Positions 33,236 through 41,987 of a stretch of 64,000 nt of DNA are shown here, piece after piece (position 1 is the stretch's first letter; each line of letters opens with the position of its first letter). Made by a program: the position numbers and the translations under genes. This stretch comes from Kosmotoga olearia TBF 19.5.1. Lineage in GTDB: Bacteria; Thermotogota; Thermotogae; Petrotogales; Kosmotogaceae. The notes beneath the pieces were generated by a model that saw nothing but the letters and a program-made list of their open reading frames with translations, had not been told where the DNA came from and did no database searches. The DNA is taken from contig NC_012785.1 of NCBI RefSeq assembly GCF_000023325.1, forward strand, positions 124,001-188,000, read 5' to 3'.

Positions 33236-33525
33236 CCACATAGTATATCTTCATAAAGATCACGCATTTCTGGATTAACCTTTTCTATCAAAGCGATTTT
33301 CCACTGCCTTTTCCATGTTTTTAGTTGCTTCTCTCTTTCGATTGCGCTGGAGATTTGTTCGAAGGATTCATAATACACAATATCAACACAATTGTACTTA
33401 GAAGCAAAACCTTCAATTTTCTTGCTTTTATGTTCCTTAACTCTACGCAGGAGATTGTTCGTTACTCCTATATAGAAGGTTGTTCTACCAGGGTTTGACA
33501 TTATGTAAACGAAACCTGGATTCAT
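33229..33525 (-). CDS. Small GIY-YIG nuclease-domain protein
   Basis: 98 residues with the GIY-YIG pattern (FVYIMS, FYIGVT), the conserved Arg in NNLLRRVKEH, and Glu/Lys residues in AIEREKQLKTWKR. This is the short UPF0213/COG2827 type common in bacteria, whose role is unclear; it may act on branched or damaged DNA. AAGGTGATTTT precedes the ATG. The last codons (GS, stop) come from the MITE-like repeat C, so the natural C-terminus may have been altered by that insertion. It sits between mobile elements. Confidence 0.85.
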   Translation of the reverse strand: MNPGFVYIMSNPGRTTFYIGVTNNLLRRVKEHKSKKIEGFASKYNCVDIVYYESFEQISSAIEREKQLKTWKRQWKIALIEKVNPEMRDLYEDILCGS

Positions 33526-33632
33526 AAAATCACCTTCACTTATGCAAATGCTAAATTAAACAACGCTGCGTCTGAAATTTTACACTACTTTTTTAACCAC
33601 AGGCGGTCACGTAACAAAAAAACAGCTTGTTT

Positions 33633-33703
33633 GTCATCCTGAACTTGATTCAGGATCTCGTTCTTAAAAATTAAGATTCTGGATAGAACATTTCCAGAAT
33701 GAC
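33633..33703 (+). repeat. MITE-like repeat copy D (full length)
   Basis: GTCATCCTGAACTTGATTCA at one end, CCAGAATGAC at the other, with the two internal hairpins. It is followed by an AAAAAGG-type junction to the AACCGC hairpin unit next to the intron, matching the order at 8588-8682. Confidence 0.85.
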
Positions 33704-33765
33704 AGCCTTTTTCAACCGCTTGCGGTTATCGAGTAGGAGGGGGGGAATCCCCCCGTCCTCTCACA

Positions 33766-33797
33766 GAACCGTGCGTACGGGCCAACGTACACGGCTC
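33766..33797 (-). ncRNA. Intron domain V (catalytic hairpin)
   Basis: GAGCCGTGTACG and CGTACGCACGGTTC form the two-part helix with the catalytic AGC-type triad and a bulge. It overlaps the reverse transcriptase stop codon by three bases. Confidence 0.85.
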
Positions 33798-35067
33798 ATG
33801 GATTGAGTATCGGATTCTCCGACAGTGGTACATGCGAAAGCTTCATATCATACAGCCCTATCTTCTGGAAATACTTGTTCGGCAGTAGCCTACTGACCAA
33901 CCGGGATTGAGAGCTTCTCCATTTGTTCATCCTTATTCCAGATATTTCGCCTCTGTATCCTTTTTGTCTCATCACCCTGCATAGTTTCTTTGTCGTCTTC
34001 CATTGTCGCAGGATTATGGCTCTCAATCTCCTTCTTATCCAACCCATGAGGCCTTTGAATACTCCCACCCAATCGATTATTTTGTAGTAATTGCTGAAGC
34101 CTCTCAGCAATTGGTTTAGCCGTTTTATTATCTCTCCAATCGGTGTACATTGGTTTCTCCGGGTGAGTGTTTTTACTTTCGCTTTGAACCTTTTTATTTT
34201 CTTTTCCTGGATTCGTATTTTGCCTTTTTGTATGGTAAATCCAAGGAATTCGATTCCATCATCTATCGTGGTTATTCTCGTCTTTTCTTTGTTGACCTTC
34301 AATTTCAGCTCTTTTTCCAGTATCCGGATAGCTATTTTTAGGTATTTTTCCGCGCTTTTGTAGCTCTTTGCGAAGATTAGTATGTCGTCTGCATATCTCA
34401 CTATCCTTATTCCTCTGGCCATCATTTTCTGGTCAAATTTGTTCAGATAGATGTTGGCTAACAAGGGGCTTATTACTCCGCCCTGTGGACTTCCCATCTC
34501 ACTGGGTTGGTATTGGTCCGTTATGACTCCACTTTTGAGGAAACTTCTTATTAATCTCAATATTTTGCCATCGCTTATTCTTTCCGCTACTGCGTCTATC
34601 ATCTTTTCGTGGTCTAAGGTGTCAAAGCATTGACTAAGGTCTAACTGTACCACGTATTTCATTTTGTATTTGCACGCGAAGGCATAGGCTTTCTCTACTG
34701 CCTGGTGTGGATTCCTTCCTTTCCTGTATCCATAACTTGAAGGATGAAATCCTTCCTCAAAGATTGGTTCCATTATTTCTTTCAGCGATTGTTGTACTAT
34801 TCGATCCTCTACCGTCGGTATCCCGAGCATACGTGTCTTCCCATTTCCTTTCGGGATTTCTACCCTTTTTACCGGTGAAGGCCGGTATTCTCCTTTTCGC
34901 AACTTTTCGCTGAGTTTCTTAATCCTTTCCAGAAGGTTTTCTCCATACTCCTGAACCGTTACTCCATCTATCCCGGGTGCTCCGTTGTTTCTTCGCACCT
35001 TGTGATATGCTTTGGCCAGGTTCGATTCCAGATAAACTTTGTCAATAAGACTGTAGTACTTCCTCAT
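33796..35067 (-). CDS. ltrA: Group II intron reverse transcriptase/maturase
   Basis: 423 residues: N-terminal RT0-RT7 blocks including NNGAPGIDGVTV, LGIPTVEDRIVQQ, QLDLSQCFDTLDH, SPQGGVISPLLAN and the active-site YADD. The maturase (X) domain with LRGFSNYYKI and WIRRRLRAIILRQWK follows. There is no endonuclease domain, as usual for class C introns, which target stem-loops. The protein splices its intron and copies it into DNA. All active-site residues are present, so the element may still be mobile. Confidence 0.95.
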   Translation of the reverse strand: MRKYYSLIDKVYLESNLAKAYHKVRRNNGAPGIDGVTVQEYGENLLERIKKLSEKLRKGEYRPSPVKRVEIPKGNGKTRMLGIPTVEDRIVQQSLKEIMEPIFEEGFHPSSYGYRKGRNPHQAVEKAYAFACKYKMKYVVQLDLSQCFDTLDHEKMIDAVAERISDGKILRLIRSFLKSGVITDQYQPSEMGSPQGGVISPLLANIYLNKFDQKMMARGIRIVRYADDILIFAKSYKSAEKYLKIAIRILEKELKLKVNKEKTRITTIDDGIEFLGFTIQKGKIRIQEKKIKRFKAKVKTLTRRNQCTPIGEIIKRLNQLLRGFSNYYKIIDWVGVFKGLMGWIRRRLRAIILRQWKTTKKLCRVMRQKGYRGEISGIRMNKWRSSQSRLVSRLLPNKYFQKIGLYDMKLSHVPLSENPILNP

Positions 35068-35720
35068 GTTTCCTCCTGTATGGCCTTCCGGATAAGTCGC
35101 ATATAACAGAATCGGTTTCTTCTCCCATCCAAAGATTGGATTCTTTACCCCCCCCGGGAATCTTCCTATCTTTGCAATGGTTACTTACCTGCCCCGGCTA
35201 TTCTCAACCGTCGTTAGCATTTCAGCCTCCGTTACGGACTCCTGTTATACTCGCTTCCCTTTGTGCCATTTCCTCAATCCTTCCCCCCTTCGCAAGTAAC
35301 AGGCCCTTTCGGTTCCTGTTACCCCCATCGCTCAAGGCGATAGTCCCTTCTCCTTTCAGAGAGGTTCAACACTACTACGGGTTCATCTGCCATCCTCCTC
35401 CGCTTTACCGGTCCTTGGGTCTCCCCTTGTTCCGGCTTACCCATTTTGGGACGAGTGAGGACTTCCCCGGGTAAGACATACAGCTTTCATCCGAATCCTG
35501 CCATCCAAACCTGTAGAGTTGGAGCTCGGGCTTACCCATTCTCGGCAAGGTTACCCACTCTACCGGCCAACACTGGTTCACTTTCGTTCAGTTCCGGATT
35601 TTGCCTTAGGCTTCCTTCAGATTCACCGTTACCAGTGACACCCTTGCCCTCAGCTAATGCTTATTTCGCTCCCCGCATTCGGGACTTTCACCCTATAGTT
35701 GTATGTCATGCCGGGCACAC

Positions 35721-35834
35721 CGCGACAACTCCGCAGGAGTTCGTAACACCGGCGTAGCAGGTCGTAACAATCCCGAAGGGATTCGTGTCGCCGCGCAGCG
35801 GCTACCGGTTCACGAATCTCGATTCCCGTCACCT
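35721..35834 (-). repeat. Hairpin array (locus 2), 5' exon side of the intron
   Basis: Read on the minus strand this is the same unit series as locus 1: a CCGC/GCGG-type hairpin, AATCCC-TTCG-GGATT, ACCTGC-TAC-GCCGGT and AACTCC-TGC-GGAGTT, then TCGCG and the intron. The linkers again end in YCG or ACG before each AAC. The hairpin adjoining the splice site is the type of structure recognised by class C introns. Confidence 0.88.
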
Positions 35835-35906
35835 GTCATCCTGAACTTGATTCAGGATCTCATTCTTGAGAAAACCAGATTCTGGATAAGACATTTCCAG
35901 AATGAC
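35835..35906 (+). repeat. MITE-like repeat copy E (full length)
   Basis: GTCATCCTGAACTTGATTCA start, CCAGATTCTGGATAAGACAT middle, CCAGAATGAC end; 72 bp. Confidence 0.85.
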
Positions 35907-35973
35907 AAAGAGAGGCCTCTCGCCTCGTTAACCCGACACTTGTTCCCTAACCCGTTGTCCTGCCCCACAACCC

Positions 35974-36044
35974 GTCGTCCTGAACTTGATTCAGGATCTC
36001 GTTCTTAAAAAACAAGATTCTGGATAGAACATTTCCAGAATGAC
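35974..36044 (+). repeat. MITE-like repeat copy F (full length)
   Basis: GTCGTCCTGAACTTGATTCA start and CCAGAATGAC end. Internally it matches copy D almost exactly (GTTCTTAAAAA, GATTCTGGATAGAACATTTC). Confidence 0.85.
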
Positions 36045-36054
36045 GGTTTTTACC

Positions 36055-36405
36055 CACCCCAAAGGAGTGCACACCCCTGACGTAGTCAGGCTTACCCCCA
36101 GCGTAGCAGAGCTTACCCACGCGCAGCGTGCTCACCAGCCGCACAGCGGCCCTCTCGGTTCTCGGACTCTCGGACTCTCGATTCTTACCAGGAGTTCGTG
36201 TCAACCGCTTGCAGTTCGTGTCGCTTTATTAACTGACAGCGTCTGCAAGCCTCAGCCTCGCAAGCGTCGCTCCACCAGTTGACAGCCTCTGCAAGCGGCC
36301 TGCTCTTTCAACCAAAAGTGGTTCGAGACAACTCAGGATGAGTTCGCTCCACCGGCGCAGCCGGTCGTGCCCGCTGCGAAGCAGCTCTCTCGAACTCTCG
36401 GTCTT
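36055..36405 (-). repeat. Hairpin modules and 43-bp repeat copy (locus 2)
   Basis: On the minus strand the stretch 36055-36210 repeats the module of 8695-8820: GCCGC hairpin, CACGC/GCGTG hairpin, GGGTAAGC linkers and CTGACTACGTCAGG. A GAGAGTCCGAGAA block and a GAACTCCTGGTAAGAATC block follow. 36265-36300 is a diverged copy of the 43-bp direct repeat of 9114. The run ends at the stop codon of the DUF2207 gene. No gene is present from 35721 to 36408. Confidence 0.8.
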
Positions 36406-36408
36406 TTA

Positions 36409-38199
36409 TCAAAACGCTCCGCCGCCTCCGCCGCCGGAACCTCCACCGACACCACCGGCTCCACCGCCGCTGGAAGAGCTTGAAGAACTTGCTTGAGCGG
36501 TGCTGGCAACGCTACCAAACTGTCTCGAGATATTGAACATGGCAGGATGGTACATGCATGACCTACCGCCTCTTTCCTGCCATACTTCGTATGGAATTAT
36601 CCGTTCCATATTTTTCCTGACCTTATCGGCGATCCCGAGAGCGGCAGCATACACAAGGTATTCTTCCCACAGGGTTATGCTTTCCGGTGGATGTTCAGAC
36701 AGGAGCGAATAATCTTCAAGGAATCTCTGGAATTTTTTCCATTTGAGATAATACTCTCTGCCTTGTCTGGTCCACCTTCCGAACACATCAATCGGGAGAA
36801 ACAGAACACTGAAACCAAGAACCCAGAATCCACCGTAAACATATTTTGTCCATGAATTCATGAACAAAATTTCAGGATATTTTACGGAAACAACCAAGAT
36901 CAAGAGGTTAATGCCAAGCAGAATAACTGCAAAAAGCTTGGCATATGTGTTTCCCGTAGTTACCATGTATCGTCTCTCTTTAACCTTGTTTTTTATCAGC
37001 TTTTTCCAGGCCTGGAATTGCTTCGTGAATGTTCTTGCTTTCGTCTGGGATTTTCTTAAATCGGATTTGACAGCATCGAAATCGAACACGTTATCATGAG
37101 AGTATCCTTTAAGAAAGGATAAGAAGAATTTCTCGCTATCCGTGAGTTCGCCACCTAATTTCAAAATCCTGATGCCTCTTATCTTTTCATTTTTTGGATC
37201 CGTTTCAAATGTTATAAATCCTTTCCTGTAAAGGTTAAGAAGCATCGCACCTATCCCGTCATTATCTGCACCGGTACAAAGGTTCTTTACTATCGCATTG
37301 ACTTCTTCCGGGTTGTCTTTGAACGGCGGCTCGCGTTCATATTCAGCATTGTAAGAAATCTCTGGTTCCCTTCCAAAATAGAAGAATAAGAGGGACAGAA
37401 TCACAAAAGCACCTATCCCCATAAGGAACGGGAATTGGAATTTCAGGAACTTTACCTTTGAAGAATATTCTTTTTCGATTTTCTCTATATCGCTATACAT
37501 GAAATCACCCGGGGTTATAGCTGAAAGTGATAATCCTCTAAGATTCTCCTTCGGGAAAACAAACCTGACCTCCGCGAATGTTCTTGGAGGAAGTTTTTCG
37601 GCCTTGAAAATGTACTGTGTTCCTATTTTTTCGACTCTAAGGAATGGGTGCGTATAATACTCCATAATGGGGAAATACTCCGGAAACTCGAATATACCGA
37701 TCAGACTTTTCACAGGGACATCCCAACCATCGCCCCATATTTTTCTGAAAAGCTGTGCTGTATCTTTGCCAACCTGGATTGCTCCACGAACGGTATAGGA
37801 AAGGTGGAGAGTCACCCTCTGACCACCCTCTGGCGGTTTAACTGGTTCTGATTGGTAAGGTACAAACCACACCTTTACGTCTATAGAGTTCTCGGTGCTG
37901 TTATTTTCAATATGCTGTATGGGTAATCCATCCGCCCAAACCTTCAGGTTGCTGTAATGAGTCCTAAAATCGTAAGGAATTTCGCGGTAAACCCCACGAT
38001 ACGGTTTAACAAGAAGATAGTCGATTTTCTCATGCACTACGATCGAACCATCTTCCTGGATTTTTTGCTCTATCGTTGCACCCTCTAATTTATAAATAGA
38101 GCCAATAGAGCTTCCATAGGTCAAGATTAAGAACAGAAAAACCCAGATTATCCCGCCAATTATTCCGCCCACAAGCGCTCGTTTAAGGCTTTGACTCAT
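36409..38199 (-). CDS. DUF2207 membrane protein with glycine-rich tail
   Basis: 596 residues: N-terminal helix (about 10-30), a large extracytoplasmic beta-rich DUF2207 region (GSIVVHEKIDYLL, RGVYREIPYDF), a helix near 255-275 and a cytoplasmic region. Two more helices (near 415 and 445) follow, with a C-terminal Ser/Gly tail (SSSSSSSGGG...GGGGAF). This plan and tail are typical of the YciQ/DUF2207 family, whose function is unknown. It starts with ATG after GGGGAGAGAAAT. The 3' end abuts the repeat array, but the tail is normal for the family and not repeat-derived. Confidence 0.88.
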   Translation of the reverse strand: MSQSLKRALVGGIIGGIIWVFLFLILTYGSSIGSIYKLEGATIEQKIQEDGSIVVHEKIDYLLVKPYRGVYREIPYDFRTHYSNLKVWADGLPIQHIENNSTENSIDVKVWFVPYQSEPVKPPEGGQRVTLHLSYTVRGAIQVGKDTAQLFRKIWGDGWDVPVKSLIGIFEFPEYFPIMEYYTHPFLRVEKIGTQYIFKAEKLPPRTFAEVRFVFPKENLRGLSLSAITPGDFMYSDIEKIEKEYSSKVKFLKFQFPFLMGIGAFVILSLLFFYFGREPEISYNAEYEREPPFKDNPEEVNAIVKNLCTGADNDGIGAMLLNLYRKGFITFETDPKNEKIRGIRILKLGGELTDSEKFFLSFLKGYSHDNVFDFDAVKSDLRKSQTKARTFTKQFQAWKKLIKNKVKERRYMVTTGNTYAKLFAVILLGINLLILVVSVKYPEILFMNSWTKYVYGGFWVLGFSVLFLPIDVFGRWTRQGREYYLKWKKFQRFLEDYSLLSEHPPESITLWEEYLVYAAALGIADKVRKNMERIIPYEVWQERGGRSCMYHPAMFNISRQFGSVASTAQASSSSSSSGGGAGGVGGGSGGGGGGAF

Positions 38200-38231
38200 A
38201 TTTCTCTCCCCTTCTAAAGATTTTTGCTATT

Positions 38232-38723
38232 TTATTCCTGTCTCTGGCCAAGCTGAGCGTCGATCATCATCAAACCCTGTTTAGAATCTCCGACCATTTT
38301 CAACTTTTTAACGATGGAGCTGAAGGATGTTTCTTCTTCAAGCTGTTCGGTCACGTACCATTGAAGGAAATCTGCCGTGAAGTAATCTTTTTCTTCTTCA
38401 GCGGTTTCCATTAATTTGAATATTCTTGAGGAAATATACTTTTCGTGTTCAAGGCCCTTTTCAAAAACATCCAGCAACGAATTGAATTCAACGTTTGGTT
38501 TATCGATACCGGGAACCTCTACATCCGCGTGCACCTGATCGAGGTAACGTATGAATTTCATGGCATGTTCGTGTTCTTCGGCAGCCTGCTTGAGCAACCA
38601 CATTAACGCTCCTTTGTATCCTTTCCTTGAGCACCAGAGCGCCATAGACAGGTAAAGGAATTCAGATTCAAATTCAGCTTTAATCTGGTCATTGATCATC
38701 CTTACCATCTTTTCACTGATCAT
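38232..38723 (-). CDS. ftn: Ferritin
   Basis: 163 residues of the non-haem bacterial ferritin type with the ferroxidase ligands in KAEFESEFLYLSMA (Glu), AEEHEHAMK (Glu, His) and EQLEEE. It forms 24-mer cages that oxidise and store iron in the cytoplasm. GGAGGGATCAAAAC precedes the ATG. Single gene, 32 bp upstream of the DUF2207 gene on the same strand; co-transcription is possible. Confidence 0.95.
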   Translation of the reverse strand: MISEKMVRMINDQIKAEFESEFLYLSMALWCSRKGYKGALMWLLKQAAEEHEHAMKFIRYLDQVHADVEVPGIDKPNVEFNSLLDVFEKGLEHEKYISSRIFKLMETAEEEKDYFTADFLQWYVTEQLEEETSFSSIVKKLKMVGDSKQGLMMIDAQLGQRQE

Positions 38724-38845
38724 GTTTTGATCCCTCCAACACTTTGATTTGAATCACATGTATATTGTAGCATTCATACATATCAGTATGAAAATGGTTG
38801 TATAAGTGTTGAAAGAACTATAATATAGAATAGGAGGTGTCTTCG

Positions 38846-39979
38846 TTGGAAAAAAAAGCCGAGGTTATCATAATCGGTGCAGGCCCGGCCGGAAGTACCG
38901 CTGCAACTGTTCTGGCAAGAAGAAACTTCGACATTTTACTGATAGATAAGTGCCAATTCCCCCGTGACAAGGTCTGTGGAGGGGTGCTCACCGCCAAGTC
39001 TATGAAACTTCTGGAGAAGATTCATCCCGGGGTTGTATTCTCCCTTAATTTGAAACCAATTACAAAGGTTTCATTTGGGTATCCAGGTACTGAACGAAAA
39101 AACGAATCGATTACCTATATATACAAAAAACCGCTCTTCTATGTTGCGACAAGAAAAGAACTGGATAATGCGCTCATGGAAAACGCTCTGAGAAACGGCG
39201 CAAAGTATGAAAATGATGCTATTATCCGGATAGAAAGATTGGATGACGGATTTATCTGCCACGGTAGAAGCGGTAATACTTATAGTGCCCCATATGTTGT
39301 CATAGCCGCAGGTGTCTTTGGACACAATCTTCTTGAAAATACATCGAAAATCTCATATTCAATAGCGTACAAAGCACAGACGGCATCCGTACCAATCACC
39401 ACCGCAACTATAAACTTTCACGACTTTGGTTATACGTGGATTCTACCGGGAAAAGGGTTTTTCAATGTAGGGATTGGCAGTTACGATAATTCCCTCACAT
39501 ACGCTGATGCGGAAAATATTGTCAAGAAGCTCTTTAACTTCCCCATTGGTAAACTCAACGCAGCTCCATTACCAATGTTTGATAAAACTATCTCCGTAGA
39601 TCTCAATAACATGGTTCCTGGATGCTTGTTCGTTGGAGATAGCGGCGGATTCGTGGATCCGTGGACCGGAGAAGGTATATCCTTTGCCATGGAAACAGGT
39701 TTTTGCTCGGCTAAAGCGATCATTGAAAAAGGCGGAGACCGATTGAAGGTTAATGACGACTTCCTTGGCAGAATACGGAGGATTGGAATCCACCTTCAAA
39801 TAGCCGGAATCCTCAGGGAAAAACTTACTACAACTCTTCCGGAACGTTTTGATCTACTCTCCGACATCCGAATGGCAAAATTACTGTATGTGTATCTGAA
39901 CGGATACCTCAAAGGAATAGATAGACTAATGATAAAAGGCTTCTTCTTTCAGGGAGTTAAGGGTATCGAGACCCGTTAA
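38846..39979 (+). CDS. FAD-dependent oxidoreductase, geranylgeranyl reductase family
   Basis: The N-terminus has the dinucleotide motif VIIIGAGPAGSTAA, followed by the family block DKVCGGVLTAKS. A second FAD motif is at CLFVGDSGGFVDPWTGEGI. Members reduce isoprenoid double bonds or act on related lipids. The substrate here is unknown. TTG 38846 is preferred: AGGAGGTG lies before it, whereas GTG 38837 is inside that site. A TATAAT-like box lies just upstream. The gene converges with the lyase gene, their stop codons overlapping. Confidence 0.85.
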   Translation: MEKKAEVIIIGAGPAGSTAATVLARRNFDILLIDKCQFPRDKVCGGVLTAKSMKLLEKIHPGVVFSLNLKPITKVSFGYPGTERKNESITYIYKKPLFYVATRKELDNALMENALRNGAKYENDAIIRIERLDDGFICHGRSGNTYSAPYVVIAAGVFGHNLLENTSKISYSIAYKAQTASVPITTATINFHDFGYTWILPGKGFFNVGIGSYDNSLTYADAENIVKKLFNFPIGKLNAAPLPMFDKTISVDLNNMVPGCLFVGDSGGFVDPWTGEGISFAMETGFCSAKAIIEKGGDRLKVNDDFLGRIRRIGIHLQIAGILREKLTTTLPERFDLLSDIRMAKLLYVYLNGYLKGIDRLMIKGFFFQGVKGIETR

Positions 39980-41160
39980 GTTCCTTTTAGATTTTTAACC
40001 GCTGTTTCGAGCTGTTCCAGAGCTTTTTTGAGTATGGAACGCGGGCAGGCGATGTTCATTCGTTGAAATCCTTTACCCTCTTCTCCAAAAGTAACTCCAT
40101 CATTGAGGCCGAGCTTCGCTTTTTCAATAATAAACTTTCTGAGTTCTTCCTGATCCATTCCCAGGCCTCTGAAATCAAGCCAAACGAGGTAAGTCCCTTC
40201 AGGCTCTACAACCTTAATTTCCGGCAATCTTTCAGAGATGAATTTTTTGAGAAACTCTAAATTCCCTTTAAGGTATTTCAGAAGTTGCTCCAGCCATTCC
40301 TCTCCGTATCTGTACGCTGCTTCAGTAGCAACGATCCCGAAAACGTTTCCAAGATTGAGTTCAAGAGAAGAAAGCATATTGTTGTAGATCCTTCTTAAAC
40401 GTTGATTGGAAATGATAACAGTTGAAGTTGTAAGCCCGGCGAGATTAAAGGTTTTACTTGGCGCTATATAGGTGATGGTTCGATCAGCAAGCTCCTGCGA
40501 AATTGATGCTATGGGAATATGTTTGTACCCGGGCATGATTATGTCAGAATGTATTTCGTCGGATAAAATTATCAGATCGTGTTTAATACAAAGCTCACCG
40601 AGTTTCAACAGCTCGCCTTCGGTCCAGACCCTGCCACCGGGATTGTGGGGATTACATAGTATCAACATCCTCGCCCGTTCATCTATCTTTGACTCCAGAT
40701 CTTCGAAATTCATAAAGTATTTTCCGTTTTCGAGTTTCAACGGATTTTTCACGAGCTGCCTTCCGTTCTCACGGACAGTTGAATAGAAAGGATGGTAAAC
40801 AGGCGTCTGTATGATAACCTTATCGCCCGGGTTCGTAAATGCCAATATCGCTATTACTATCCCGGGAACAACACCAGGTGAATGCAAAAGCCACTCTTTT
40901 TCTACTTTCCAGCTGTGTCTTTTTTCCAGCCAGTTCATTATGCTCTCGTAATAGCTATCGGGTCTCGCTGTATAACCGTAACACCCGTGCTGCGCGCGAT
41001 TTTTAATGGCTTCTATTACTGGTTTTGGAGCCTCAAAATCCATATCTGCTACCCACATGGGAATCAAATCCCGGGTGCCAAAGGCCTCATCTAAATAATC
41101 CCATTTGTATGAGTTTGTCTCCCTGCGATCTATGAACTTATCAAAATCGTATTTTTCCAT
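39976..41160 (-). CDS. patB: PatB/MalY-type PLP-dependent lyase or aminotransferase
   Basis: 394 residues, fold type I PLP enzyme with the PatB/MalY signature start (RRETNSYKWD, MWVADMDFEAPKPV), NPHNPGGRVW, DEIHSDI and the Schiff-base lysine in APSKTFNLAGL. Such enzymes are cystathionine beta-lyases (C-S lyases) making homocysteine, pyruvate and ammonia. Some are aminotransferases, and sequence alone does not decide. ATG follows AGGTGGGATT. Confidence 0.88.
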   Translation of the reverse strand: MEKYDFDKFIDRRETNSYKWDYLDEAFGTRDLIPMWVADMDFEAPKPVIEAIKNRAQHGCYGYTARPDSYYESIMNWLEKRHSWKVEKEWLLHSPGVVPGIVIAILAFTNPGDKVIIQTPVYHPFYSTVRENGRQLVKNPLKLENGKYFMNFEDLESKIDERARMLILCNPHNPGGRVWTEGELLKLGELCIKHDLIILSDEIHSDIIMPGYKHIPIASISQELADRTITYIAPSKTFNLAGLTTSTVIISNQRLRRIYNNMLSSLELNLGNVFGIVATEAAYRYGEEWLEQLLKYLKGNLEFLKKFISERLPEIKVVEPEGTYLVWLDFRGLGMDQEELRKFIIEKAKLGLNDGVTFGEEGKGFQRMNIACPRSILKKALEQLETAVKNLKGT

Positions 41161-41168
41161 AATCCCAC

Positions 41169-41987
41169 CTATTCATTCTTTGTTTTCATTGCAAATACAT
41201 ATGTAAGCAGAAATTCCAGAAACAGAATCAAAACCACAACCGGACCGGGTGGTAAGTCAAAAAGGTACGAAATACCAAGGCCAAAGATCATTGCAAAAAC
41301 ACTCAACAGAAGAGAAAAAAGTATCATACTCCTGTAGGTTTTTACAATGAGTTTGGCTGTTGCAGCCGGTGTAACTATAAAAGCCGTCACAAGAATTATA
41401 CCAGCAATCTTGACCGAAGCCACGATACTTAGGGAAAGTCCTATTAAAATAGCGTAATGTATAAAGTTGACATTCACTCCACAATGCCTCGCCATAGTTT
41501 CATCATAGGAATAATAAAGAATCTCCCTTCTAAAAAAGCAGAAGAAAAGAACGGCAGCAACCGTGAACCCAAGCAGCAACCAGATATCATTCTTCCCTAC
41601 AAGAAGGATATTCCCGAATAAATAGCCCATAACATCCGGGGTGTATCCCCTGACAAAGGAAAGAAGTATTACCCCTACCGCCATTGAAAGCGGGAGCAGC
41701 ATACCTATCATGCTGTTTTCACTGATTTTTTCACGCCTGCTGAAATAGCTGATTGTGAGCGCGAAGATTATGGCCGTTACCATTGCCATGATCTCGCTAC
41801 CCGCACCTATAAGGAAACCAAGTGCCAGACCGCCGAAGGCAGCGTGCGCGGCTCCATCACCGATAAACTCTATTTTTCTCAATACAACAACCGTTGAGAA
41901 AAGCGATGTCAGGACGCTTACCAGAATTCCAGCAATAAAGGCATTTCTTAAAAATTCATACGTCAGGATATCCTGTATTATGCTCAT
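41169..41987 (-). CDS. znuB: Zinc/manganese ABC transporter permease
   Basis: 272 residues, about eight helices, ABC-3 family (GDGAAHAAFGGLALGF, IVASVKIAGIILVTAFIVTPAATA). It forms the metal channel with the ATPase ZnuC, whose gene it overlaps by 4 nt. Last gene of the zur-znuACB operon. Confidence 0.93.
   Translation of the reverse strand: MSIIQDILTYEFLRNAFIAGILVSVLTSLFSTVVVLRKIEFIGDGAAHAAFGGLALGFLIGAGSEIMAMVTAIIFALTISYFSRREKISENSMIGMLLPLSMAVGVILLSFVRGYTPDVMGYLFGNILLVGKNDIWLLLGFTVAAVLFFCFFRREILYYSYDETMARHCGVNVNFIHYAILIGLSLSIVASVKIAGIILVTAFIVTPAATAKLIVKTYRSMILFSLLLSVFAMIFGLGISYLFDLPPGPVVVLILFLEFLLTYVFAMKTKNE

Larger units (their letters stand above)
33728..35720 (-). mobile_element. Complete group IIC intron, 1993 bp
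   Basis: On the minus strand the 5' end is GTGTGCCCGGCATG, followed by TATAGGGTGAAAGTCCCG and CAAGGGTGTC blocks. These closely match the 5' domain of the Oceanobacillus iheyensis group IIC intron. Domain V is recognisable at 33766-33797 (GAGCCGTG...ACGGTTC). A domain VI hairpin with G7/C7 stem follows, ending CCTACTCGAT. The encoded reverse transcriptase lies inside. Removing 33728-35720 joins GGAGTTGTCGCG to AACCGCAAGCGGTTG, which recreates a perfect hairpin-array unit; this confirms both splice sites. Confidence 0.93.

Noticed and set aside
36409-36490. Gly/Ser-rich end of the DUF2207 protein as product of the adjoining repeat array
   Set aside because: Such tails are normal in DUF2207/YciQ proteins, and the GGC/GGT codons do not match the repeat units.
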